From Siphonodentalium dalli (Eukaryota > Mollusca > Scaphopoda > Gadilida > Siphonodentaliidae), in NCBI GenBank assembly GCA_032622095.1, contig CP136061.1:134749587-134813586 (forward strand): DNA of 64,000 nucleotides. Direction: 5' to 3'. Under the pieces are notes generated by a model. It searched no databases, was not told the origin of the DNA, and worked only from the letters and a program-made list of their open reading frames with translations. The translations under genes and the position numbers were made by a program. Every line of letters begins with the position of its first letter. Position 1 is the stretch's first letter. This document shows, in pieces, positions 54,836-64,000 of the stretch.

Positions 54836-55196
54836 ACAACAATATATATATCAAGTGTCACATGTCAACAACATTGGCAGATAGTCCACTTACGTTTACA
54901 CATTCCACTATTGGTGGTTCAGTTGATAAGGTGCAGTAGGCCGACAGAGGTAATCAAGCTATGCCGAAATTGGTTTAAATTTCAGTTAGTGGGGTTTTGA
55001 GATCGACTCAAATGGAAGGTAACTGTTCGTGTATCTGGGCAAATTTGTCAGTTTTCCAGGGGTTTGTGTTTTCTACGTGCAGTGGGATGATTTCCATAAT
55101 CATATATGTGGTCTTTCCTCCCCCATACAAAATGACAACATTGTATTATGGTCTAGTGATTGAAAGGACGATAAACACCAATAACGCCACACAAAC
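54836..55196. other. Unclassified spacer
   Basis: Nothing was supported. Confidence 0.3.
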
Positions 55197-55284
55197 ATGA
55201 GGTCCCCATAGGGTGAATTTAGTGACGCTATCCCGCATAGCGGGGTAGCATCACTAAATTCACCCTCTGTGGAGCTCATTCTGA
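55197..55284. mobile_element. Family B single hairpin
   Basis: One GAGGTCCCC hairpin (GGGTGAATTTAGTGACGCTA, CCCGCATAGCGGGG tip, then the inverse). Neither the outer CTGTCATTTGCAG end nor the second hairpin is present. Confidence 0.75.
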
Positions 55285-55354
55285 CATAGAGGTTCGATGT
55301 TGATCCTTCTCATCAACAAAATGTACCAATACTTAGTGTCACCTGTTCTTGTTA

Positions 55355-55607
55355 TTAACCCTTGCATGCCGGGAGCTGCGCTGGTGCAGCATTAATAACC
55401 ATGTGCCAGTGCATTCACTTAAATTGTGAGTCTCCAATAGGGAACCTCGCATATATAAGAGAATGTACTGGCTTACAAGGTCAAGTTAATATTGTTAGGC
55501 AAGTTCATTCTCTTATATATGCGAGGCGACATATGGTCGACTCGCATATATGAGAGAATGCAGTGTTTTCGCAAAATTTCAGGAAGCTCTAGTCATGAAA
55601 GGGTTAA
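55355..55607. mobile_element. Family A double-hairpin element, compact complete copy (copy 6)
   Basis: TTAA-CCCTTGCATGCCGGGAGC on the left and CTAGTCATGAAAGGG-TTAA on the right enclose two hairpins (about 55402-55471 and 55498-55562). There is only a short spacer instead of the AT tandem array, which shows that the spacer is dispensable and variable. Confidence 0.8.
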
Positions 55608-57189
55608 CATCGTAATGTCCGTCGCATTGACATATAGTCCATCTATGTTTATTCATTCTACTATTATAGTATAGTTCATAGAAAATCCACGTGCCGATAT
55701 CAACATAACTTGACAAAGATATTGTGTCACCAATTACCGATTCGCATAATCACATGTTATTAGAGATATCCTTACGTTGTTAAGATTTAAAGAAAAGTAG
55801 ATCCCGTAATTAACTTACTGATAAGATCGGCCAGATGACACGCTATGAAGGTGGTATCTTTGTGAGACTCAAGAAAAATAAAAGGGAAAACAAGCTGCCA
55901 TCGATTGAAGATACAACCCTTTGTCCATTGTCAATAATAATAATATCTTCTATGCAGTAAATCGTGGACAGTCGCCGAATCATCCAGGCCATGCAAATGT
56001 GAAGTATGATTTCTCTCATTGAATTCCTTTTGCAAATTTCTGGTATAATATTGTGCTATCGATATTTCCCATCATATATTGGGTGCAAAAATACATGCTT
56101 CATGCATGTGACCAAAATGAATGATGTGTGTACTTTTGCTTCAAAAAATGAGTAACTTATACGATTATATCTTGCTGACTTTCGGCCTTGCAACATCATT
56201 GACAAACAAGGCTGATTACCATGAATATGAATATGGAATTAAGGTATAATTATTTGTGAATGGGTATAATACCTACAAAAAACTGCATGACATTAACACC
56301 ACCTATATACAAATTCGCCGTAAGTTTTGATTGTAGATAATTCAACTATACAAATGATGTCATTAACGTCTGGAGATGTCAAATGTTGAATAACCTGCAT
56401 AATAATGCAAACATCAATCTCAAATATAGATAAGTAGATATATATGAACATGGTTCCATCCAAAACATTGGTGTCCTTCAGCAATTTTTTTTGTCTGAAG
56501 ATATATATAAGTAAAAGCATCCCACGCTAATGATGCGACATACTTTGGCCTTAAGTCATTCTCTATTCATATTGAAGTGGGAAAAAACCTTTGAAAAACA
56601 TCTTCAATAGAAGAATAATACCCGCTATCATTGAGCATCTTTTTTATGAAGTCATTTTAAAGAATATCGCGTGTATACGGACAATTAACTGATAAAGGTA
56701 TTTTTTGATTTGGTGAATTTGATAATTACGTGAATAGCTTTACATTCTATTGACAAGTGGGATATAACAAGGGCTGATATATACTTGGGCTCTTTTTTCA
56801 TTATAAAACACACGTACCAGTATAATTATCACAATTAAATGTCTATTGCAAAGCAACACAACGGAAGGATTGAACAATTATTAACTTGTCAAACAGTAAC
56901 TCGTCACATATACAATACATTATGGCATTACGACATCTGCCAGTGAGCCTCATATTCATACCCTTGGGTTCTTCCCTTTCATAATATGAAATGTTTTCTT
57001 CAGTTGGTGTATGCGAGTGAACGCCTGCTATCCATACACAGTTTGTACATCTTCAAATGTTAACGAAACAAGGTTTAGATGTCAAATGAAGCGTCAGCTA
57101 TTGTCGGATAAAATGAAACTTAAGTGCTTCGTGAAAATCCGCCTCAAAGTTTGTCATTGTGGACCAAACGATTTCCATACATATTATTT
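55608..57189. other. Unclassified AT-rich region
   Basis: I found no gene, RNA gene or dispersed repeat that I could support across this 1.6 kb. Confidence 0.35.
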
Positions 57190-57619
57190 AGTGTACGTTC
57201 GTAAACTGGCAAGTTTTCACGGCATTTTTTTTGCAGACATTTTCTCATAGAAAACCCTATGGCGCCAGAATATGAACGGCAACATGCATATCAAATGTAT
57301 ATTTACCAAAGCTAACGAAATGATAAGTAAAATGTCGGTAGTTCCAGTTGTAACGGTGCTACTAACACATTGCCTTAAAATACTTGTATGATTGATTCTT
57401 GCGAGATAATTGCATGCTATTTACAGACAAATTTCGATATCATCGCTACTAGTGGAACTATATACGTATAGTTTTTACTTCTCATGTCGTTAGTTAGCTG
57501 TAGTACAGGTGCATTTTATAAGCATTTTTGCATTCGGTTTCTGGTCGATTGTAGCTTTCTATACCGAAATGCCTGCAGAAGAATGCCTGGCAAATTTGCG
57601 ACTGTATGAACGCACCCTT
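57190..57619. mobile_element. Family D inverted-repeat element, complete copy
   Basis: The left end GTGTACGTTCGTAAACTGGC with AAGTTTTCACGGCATTTTTT is matched in inverse by the right end (57545-57619), giving ends of about 65 bp. An inner pair AGTTCCAGTTGTAACGGTGC / CGCTACTAGTGGAACT gives a second palindrome. Related copies: 60611-60905 (right end lost) and 62850-63166 (left end mostly lost). Confidence 0.75.
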
Positions 57620-58170
57620 ATGGCCCAGACGCATGTTTTGTATAAATACAGACAGGAACTGCAAGGCATTTTCAATAAATCTCTAGATATATCCAGCAAA
57701 TATTTCATACCATCGACAAGACCCAACAATGGATTTAAACCCATTTGAAATGTTAAAAATATAATTGTCTGTGTTTGTCTTATTAGGTAGCAAGAACATC
57801 TAGAATAATTAATAATTCAACAAACAGTGTATTGTCTTGGCTTCATTTGCATCAGAAGGTTGAGTTAACATTTGATAACATAATATAACATCATATATAT
57901 TACAATGGAGAATGCATCTGTAATATGTTTCTCAATAACTGGTAATGTGTCAATTGTCGACAATCTCACGAAATTTCAGTCTAGTTGTGGGTTGATGGAT
58001 GTGTAATAATGGCGCAAGCATTTGTTTATTTTCTCTGACAATATATCGTTCGTGCAAATTTGACATTTCCAAAACGTTTCCTAATTTTTTTCCTTCCAAG
58101 GTGAGTCTTATAAGCCACTGAGTGAGTGGGTGTACAAGGGTTATAATGAAGTTCAATTTAAGTTAGTACA
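57620..58170. other. Unclassified spacer
   Basis: Nothing was supported. Confidence 0.3.
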
Positions 58171-58518
58171 AATCCGCATGGAAATAGGTTCATATTGGAC
58201 GTAAATATTCACATAGGTTCAAATTGAAATTATTTTTCTGAAATAAGCCCATATTGACTTGCATACCCGTTGAATAACGCGGGCCGCAGTGAAAACACAT
58301 TATAAAGAGCGTGAATCTGGGAAGTAGTGTCGATGAAATACAGTAGATTAAAATAGTGCCAATATTATATGGGATTATTTCGTATTGTAATAAGAACTGT
58401 ACGGGCTTATTTTGTACGACACGTTTTACGCCTATATAGAGCGTATTATTTCCTCAAATACGCTCTATATGGGCTTAAAATGCGACATTTAAAATAAGCC
58501 CGTATTGTGCGAGTATTG
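58171..58518 (+). repeat. Dispersed repeat M, copy 2 (empty-site copy)
   Basis: It is collinear with 50964-51460 but lacks the 130-bp MITE; CTATATGGGCTTAAAATGCG is uninterrupted at about 58463-58482. Confidence 0.8.
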
Positions 58519-59077
58519 TGCAGGCTGAGAAATAATTGTTCTTCCCAACCACATGACACATATGTATGATTATAGCAGATTATAGAATGAAAAAACCTTG
58601 AGTGGACCAGGTGACAGGAATATTGTTCCGATTCTATTGAATGATTTGGAGATAAATACACGTGTCAGCTCCTAGTATGCCATAACACTTTGAAGACAGA
58701 GCTGTTAAACAATATATTTGTTCCACGTACATGACTATATTCTAGGGATTATCTGTGTTAGCCATTTTCTAAGACGGGCCTATTAAACCGACGAATACAT
58801 GATAAAAATGCCGATGTCAGCAATGGCGAGAATTGGTTGTGTATATATGTAATCTGCTTGATCACTTGTAAATATTAATTTCACATGTATGGTTGTTTTG
58901 ATATTTTATTTCAAATACTGTATAATATGCATGGTTTTTATTGAGATTAAACAAATTCAAAATTCAACAATGCAACTGCTATGGGTTTTCCACAATATAT
59001 AACGTGTCAAAATTCTACAATCTCAAGAAATATTGGACTATTTATTGGTTGATGGATGTGCAGTATACGGGGCCATC
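58519..59077. other. Unclassified AT-rich region
   Basis: Nothing was supported. Confidence 0.3.
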
Positions 59078-59203
59078 TCTTTATTCCGAAAGTTCATTAT
59101 TCCGAAGATTCTTTGTTCCGAAATTTCTTTATTCCGAGGTTCTTTATTCCGAAATTATCAAGAGGTTTCTTTATTTAGAAGGTTCATTATTCCGAAAATA
59201 CCC
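59078..59203 (+). repeat. Degenerate tandem repeat of TTCTTTATTCCGAAG
   Basis: Seven to eight units of 14-20 bp built on TTCATTATTCCGAA and TTCTTTATTCCGAA. The overlapping frame 58941-59219 owes its SLYSE/FLYSE repeats to this and is not a gene. Confidence 0.85.
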
Positions 59204-59499
59204 ACTTAGGACCTCATAGCTGTCAATAATAAACAACGTCGGTACACTGTTTTAAAATATGAAGTATAGGACTAATGTGGTATTGCATCCTTTAAAGGTA
59301 TCCCATTCTATTTAGCACCAAAATCAGTCATACAATTCCGATGTCATTTGTTCTCAAACCAAACAATATATTAAAAAAATGAAAAATACACATATAGATA
59401 TGCTTTATTCTCTGATCGAATGTACATAAATGTATATTGAGAAATATAAATGGAGAACCATATAAAAGATAGAGTGAAACATGGAATATGCATGTATGT
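59204..59499. other. Unclassified spacer
   Basis: Nothing was supported before the target duplication of the next element. Confidence 0.3.
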
Positions 59500-59534
59500 A
59501 CATAGTATGGAATCCTATTACGGCCACTTGCTAA

Positions 59535-59840
59535 TGGCGCTTTCGGCGCACTTTTTGTCGCTTTCGGCGCGCGCGCCGAAAGCGACAAAAAGTGCGCCAT
59601 TAGCGTTGTTTCGGCGCGCGCCGAAAGCGCCGAAAGTGCCGAAAGCGACAAAATGTGCGCCGATCGGCGCACTTTTTGTCGCTTTCGGCGCTTTCGGCGC
59701 GCGCGCCGAAAGCGACAAAAAGTGCGCCATTAGCGTTGTTTCGGCGCGCGCCGAAAGCGCCGAAAGCGCCGAAAGCGACAGAAAGTGCGCCATTAGCGCG
59801 GTGCGCCATTAGGGCATTCGGCGCGGTGCGCCATTAGCGC
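59535..59840. repeat. Left GC-rich palindrome array
   Basis: Modules GCGCACTTTTTGTCGC, TTTCGGCGC (one to three times), GCGCCGAAAGCG and ACAAAAAGTGCGCC follow each other as inverse pairs, with ATTAGCG words between. CpG density is far above the surroundings. Open frames of SAL, ARA and APKA type on both strands are repeat translation. Confidence 0.9.
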
Positions 59841-59871
59841 ATGTATACAATTAAGTATGTGATCAGCCCAG

Positions 59872-60209
59872 CAGGGGTGCCGGAAGAGGGGGCAGCTGAT
59901 CCCCTGCCCTTGACCAAGGGGGCAGGACTTGCCCTTTTTCTGGAGACAGAAAATGCTGTGTTTAATCTCGTGTTTTTATAGCAAAATGTAACTTTTTGGG
60001 TCCAAATACCACCAATTTCACAAGGAATATTAATTTTTTGTCAAAAACGGCCATAAAAACCGACAAATACCTTTAAAATAGGGATTTTTGCCACAATGAA
60101 TTTATGGTTGTTTTTTCCGAGTTTGCGGAGAAAATTCCCTTTTTTGGGCAGAAAAGTGCCATTTTGTAGGCTCTCCCCCCCCGATGCCCTTGGATGCTCC
60201 CGGCACCTC
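59872..60209. mobile_element. Family U foldback element, copy 2
   Basis: The ends AGGGGTGCCGGA and CCGGCACCT enclose CTTGCCC-rich sequence resembling 10990-11122. It lies inside the 3.05-kb element. Confidence 0.5.
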
Positions 60210-60610
60210 AGTGCAGATCGGACATGGCCATATGTGTACAATGTATAGGCCTATGTATCAATTTTAAAAGGGAGGGGCTGAATTTTGCTGTAGATACACC
60301 TCTAAATGCTATAATTTGTCATTATTCAGATTTAAAATTATTTATTAATATGGTACTTAACACATGTATGAATTTTCACTATAAATGAGTCTAAATATAG
60401 TCAAGTGATTAGTATGCATACATTTGAGCAACTTTTTAAGTGAGTGTTGCCGCATGTAATTAAATGTAATATAATGAAAAAGTCTGTTAATAATTGAACA
60501 CCACAACTGACTGTCACTAGCTGTGATAGACTTGCAGTGAATATATTGATTGAGTAATTGGCAATCATGAATATTTTTGTGGGACAAACCCCAGCTTCTG
60601 GCATGATTCA

Positions 60611-60905
60611 GGGTACGTTCATACGCTGGCAAGTTTGCAAGGTACATTTTTGTGGGCATTTCGTCATAGAAAACCACATGGTGCCAGAATATGAACGGAA
60701 ATATGCACCTAACATGCATCTTTACCAGAGCGAAAGACATCGGAAGTAACATTTATATAGTTCCACTTGTACTACCAGTGCTACCTCCAAATACCTGTAT
60801 GATTTATTCTTGTGAGATAATTTGCATGATATTTACAGGCAAATTCCGGTAGCATCGTTACCAGTGGAACTACAGAGATTTATTTCGCACGTATACTAGT
60901 AGTTA
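60611..60905. mobile_element. Family D element, left part, nested in the 3.05-kb element
   Basis: GGGTACGTTCATACGCTGGC starts the copy. The inner palindrome pair AGTTCCACTTGTACTACCAG / TACCAGTGGAACT is intact and the right end is missing. Confidence 0.65.
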
Positions 60906-62060
60906 GCCCCCCAACTTTGGTCAAAAGTATAACAGTTGGAAATTTCATACTTGCCAAAACATTAGTTGGAAATTTCACACCAACAATAGGTGAAATATGT
61001 TCTTGTAGTTTGATTATAAAACAATTTATTGGGGGGGGGGAAATGTTCCTATGTTTGGTAAAAACTTTGGACAGAAATGGTCATCAGTTGGAAATTTTCC
61101 AACCTTAGGGGGGGGTAACAGATTGGAAATTTCCAACACTTGGAAAGCTTGTGTCCTGGTCCCTCCCCCGTGGCCAGTCAAAAACTTCTAGTTAATTTAA
61201 GAAAACAATATTGTCACACATTTGGTCAACATTGTCATTGGAATTGTCATCAGTTGAAAATTTTCCAACCTAAGTGGGGGGTGTAGGGTTTAAATTTACA
61301 ACGGTAGGAAGGCTTGAGGCTAGTGTAGATGTTACGATTTCAAAATTTTCTTGTTAAGATTTCTAAATTTTCGCACACCGGATCGAACCATGGTCGGCCC
61401 GGTGTGTCATTGCCCCACATCCACATGGCCAATAACAAAACTGCTAATTAGTTTAGCAAAACAATATTTTACTACATTTGGTCAAATTTGTGGACAGAAA
61501 TGGTCATCACTTGAAGAATTTTCCAACCTGAGGGGAGTATGAGGTTTGAAATTTTCAAATAACTAATAAATGTTCAGGTTAAAATATCTGTCAATGTTCT
61601 CATACCAGGAATATAGAAATATAAAACCATGGCTTATGAATATATTAGAAATTAGGCCTGACTGAGGTTCAAGGGGGGGGGGGGGGGGGTGCAAATGGAA
61701 TTATTCAAAAACTTGTGTTGGTCTGATTCTGACTAAAGGGGGGATGCAGTTGGAATTTCCCAAGGTGGACACCCCCCCCCCAAACATGTAGTTGAAATTG
61801 AAGTCAGAAGAACCCCTCCCCCCAGATTGTGCCATGAAACTTTACTCTGCATAGTGCTTGTAGAGATATTATTCCATCAGTGCAAAACATGGGAACTTTT
61901 TTTATGTTCTAACATGGAACTTTATAACATTGAACAAACAAGGCAGAGAACATGTTGGACTCTCCGTTACCACATCCCTGCATCCATGCGAATGGGGGGG
62001 GGGGGGGGGGTTCAGGAGCTGTGGCTTTTGAAGTTCACTCACCTAATTGTAATTCCATAT
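60906..62060. repeat. Degenerate repeats with G tracts and GGAAATTTTCCAACC palindromes
   Basis: ACAGAAATGGTCATCAGTTG followed by GAAATTTTCCAACC and a G-rich run recurs near 61066, 61241 and 61491. G tracts of 10 (61031), 17 (61673-61689) and 17 (61994-62010) bases and C tracts near 61770 stand out. No coding signal. Confidence 0.55.
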
Positions 62061-62183
62061 TTCTGATAAAACTTATAGATAATTTCACGGTGTGTAAAAT
62101 TTAGAAAAAAATTGTCAACAATAAACGCCTCCATTTTAATGGCATACAGAAGTTACACCTCGTTACGCATGCCGGAAACGCTG

Positions 62184-62534
62184 CACTTTTTGTCGCTTTC
62201 GGCGCTTTCGGCGCGTTACTAACGGCGCATATTTTGTCGCTTTCGGCGCGGTGCGCCGAAAGCGCCGAAAGCGCCGAAAGCGACAAAAAGTGCGCCGTAA
62301 CGGCGCATATTTTGTCGCTTTCGGCGCTTTCGGCGCGCGCCGAAATAACGCTAATGGCGCACATTTTGTCGCTTTCGGCGCACCGCGCCGAAAGCGCCGA
62401 AAGCGACAAATAGTGCGCCGTTACGGCGCACTTTTTGTCGCTTTCGGCGCTTTCGGCGCGTTACTAATGGCGCACTTTTTGTCGCTTTCGGCGCTTTCGG
62501 CGCATCGCGCCGAAAGCGCCGAAAGCGCCATTAG
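62184..62534. repeat. Right GC-rich palindrome array
   Basis: Same modules as the left array, in inverse overall order, with more TTTCGGCGC/GCGCCGAAA reiterations and TAACGGCGCA joints. Confidence 0.9.
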
Positions 62535-62565
62535 CAAGTGGCCGTAATAGGATTCCATAACATAG

Positions 62566-62849
62566 TATACATCGACTCCCCAGTTGACATGCAGCCTGTT
62601 AGATCAATATGACTGAGTACAAATACTTGTGCAAAAACAATTCGTGTTCATGATCAGCAGCATTAACATTTTATACCACTACCATCATCGTCGATCACCA
62701 CCGCTACTACCACTCTCATCATCTCAATCATCAATAATCGCCATCATCATAATCATCATAATCATATATGTACTCATCATCATCATCAGTATACGCAATG
62801 AATCAACACCATTATAACACACATGCATACGCTATGGCGGCTGACAATT
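62566..62849. repeat. Spacer with an (ATC)n tract
   Basis: Scrambled ATC/ACC triplets run from about 62675 to 62790. Otherwise nothing was seen. Confidence 0.6.
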
Positions 62850-63166
62850 AAGGGTGTCCAGAACATGAACGGAAACATGGAATATTACATGCATCTTTAC
62901 CAAAGCTAACGACATGAGAGGTAAAATTTATGTGGTTCAACTTGTATAACCGAGCTATACTGGTATTTTTGCCTTCAAATACATATATGATTGATTCTTG
63001 AGAGATAATTGCATGCTATTTACAGGAAAATTTCGGCAGCATCGCTACAGGTGGAACTAATTTCTTCTCACGTAGTTAGTTGTGGTACAGATGCATTTTA
63101 TTTGCACGTTTCCGGTCATATATATTCTAGCACCGTGTAAACGTGCCAGCGTATGAACGAACCCTT
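62850..63166. mobile_element. Family D element, right part
   Basis: It starts AGGGTGT and then jumps, by deletion, to GAACATGAACGGAAACATGG. It keeps ATTGCATGCTATTTACAG, CAGGTGGAACTA and the right end CGTGCCAGCGTATGAACGAA-CCCTT. Confidence 0.65.
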
Positions 63167-63231
63167 CATATCTCGCGGTACTGGACAGCGGATTCATAAC
63201 ACTCTTTATCATGGACCGGTGTGACTAAACA
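63167..63231. other. Spacer
   Basis: Nothing was seen. Confidence 0.3.
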
Positions 63232-64000
63232 CCGCCCGGACCAGCCCGGACCAGCCCGGACCAGCCCGGACCAACCCGGACCAGCCCCGGACCAGACCGG
63301 AACAGCCCGGATCAGCCCGGGCCATCCCGGACCAGCCCGGACCCCCCATATGGACTATATGAGTGATTTTAAGGGCAATATAAGTGCAGGGGTGTCATGG
63401 AAACCCACTCAGGGTCGCTATTAACCCTCAAAATGCCGGCATCGGCGAAAATGTTCGCCGCGAAATGAAGCTAACAGCCCGGACCGACCCTGCTGCGTCC
63501 AGGTGTGAGTTTAGTATTCATATCTGTGCGAGGGTGTTAATGAAACCCAAATACGCACGAAGAGTGGTCAAGGTCAAAAGGAAGTGCCGCTTATTAACCC
63601 CTAAACTTCCCAGATTCAGCCAGAATTACAAAATTGCGCCCCCAATAAACAAACTCACAGCCCGGACCCCCTTAATGTCCTCGTACTTCTAATAACCCCT
63701 CACATATGTGTTGTGGAACTACCCTCGACTACACTCACGAAGATACAAGGGCGAGTCGCCCACGAATGCCTGGCAATTAACCCCCAAAATGCCGCCATCG
63801 CCGACTATGTTTACCCATAACGACGCTGACAGCCCGGACCAGCCCGGACCATCCCGGTCCAGCCCGGACCCCCCATATGGACTATTTGAGTGATTTTAAG
63901 GTCAATATAAGTACAGGGGTGTCATGGAAACCCACTCAGGGTGGCTATTAACCCTCAAAATGCCGGCATCGGCGAAAATGTTCGCCGCGAAATGAAGCTA
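63232..64000 (+). repeat. Satellite with 526-bp trimeric period and CCCGGACCAG runs
   Basis: It opens with about eleven copies of a 10-mer CCCGGACCAG (63235-63345). The block CCCCCATATGGACTAT to CGCCGCGAAATGAAGCTA recurs 526-527 bp later (63341 and 63868). Within one period, monomers of about 173, 183 and 170 bp start at TTAACCC (63422, 63595, 63778, 63948). Each carries AACCCC-AAAATGCCG-like words and then ACAGCCCGGACC. The array continues past the window edge. Short frames rich in P and G are repeat translation. Confidence 0.8.

Larger units (their letters stand above)
59506..62559. mobile_element. 3.05-kb element with GC-rich palindrome-array ends (family C)
   Basis: Terminal repeats TATGGAATCCTATTACGGCC with ACTTGCTAATGGCGC are exact inverses at 59506-59540 and 62525-62559. 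The flanks ACATAG (59500-59505, 62560-62565) are a 6-bp direct repeat, extendable to ACATAGTAT if the terminal TAT is excluded on the left. Each end then carries 300-350 bp of nested palindromes of GCGCACTTTTTGTCGC and TTTCGGCGC. The interior holds a family U relative, a family D copy and a G-tract repeat region. It has no transposase, so it is non-autonomous or decayed. The superfamily is unresolved. Confidence 0.8.

Noticed and set aside
59328-59837. Several overlapping frames with SALSARA/APKATKSAP repeats
   Set aside because: They are translations of the GC-rich palindrome array, appear on both strands and in several frames, and have no independent support.
62101-62547. Arginine/alanine-rich frames on both strands
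   Set aside because: Same cause as above, in the right-hand palindrome array.
63235-63345. Collagen-like or proline-rich coding repeat
   Set aside because: The 10-bp period is not a multiple of three, so no frame is maintained. It is simple-sequence DNA at the satellite edge.

Overview
The window looks like non-coding, repeat-rich nuclear DNA from an animal, most likely a marine invertebrate. The phylum cannot be fixed from the sequence. The grounds are: no open reading frame that looks like a conserved host gene, no bacterial-style gene packing, six decayed 3' ends of animal-type non-LTR retrotransposons, many terminal-inverted-repeat elements without genes, compound microsatellites such as (GAT)n and (GA)n, and satellite DNA. 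The longest open frames are 166-182 codons. The two 166-codon frames are translations of repeats, and the 182-codon frame has no recognisable domain.

Layout. 0-13 kb: a CR1-like retrotransposon tail ending in (GAT)n at the left edge, then several foldback elements (756-1640, 3282-3735, 5652-5879, 5957-6655, 7121-7300, 8428-8705), a promoter-like 29-bp tandem array at 10.5 kb and a second retrotransposon tail at 11.5-12.2 kb. 13.7-15.5 kb: an element with about 400-bp inverted ends carrying eleven copies of one motif. 17.9-22.2 kb: a 165-bp palindrome, a 1.7-kb inverted-repeat element, and a nest in which two small transposons sit inside a third. 22.4-25.5 kb: a tandem duplication and two more retrotransposon fragments, both on the minus strand. 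26.1-33.4 kb: a satellite-filled, inverted-repeat-bounded complex. It holds a recent segmental duplication, one copy of which is split by a 2.7-kb composite insertion with a 4-bp target duplication and a visible empty site. 33.7-46.4 kb: a reverse-transcriptase fragment with a YVDD motif, a tRNA-like patch, microsatellites, and several copies of a TTAA-flanked double-hairpin element, one split by a 3-kb insertion. 46.9-58.5 kb: more inverted-repeat elements and dispersed repeats, including a small transposon with an 8-bp target duplication whose empty site is preserved in a paralogous copy 7 kb away. 59.5-62.6 kb: a 3.05-kb element whose ends are GC-rich arrays of nested palindromes. 63.2-64.0 kb: a satellite with a trimeric higher-order period that runs off the window.

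Nothing here acts as a pathway. The common theme is palindromic, gene-less transposons. Several unrelated families (TTAA/CCCTTTC, GAGGTCCCC, and the GC-rich element) share an architecture in which each end is itself a hairpin or a palindrome array. The nesting order, the target duplications and the empty sites let much of the insertion history be read directly. All functional statements are inferences from sequence patterns; no database search was possible.
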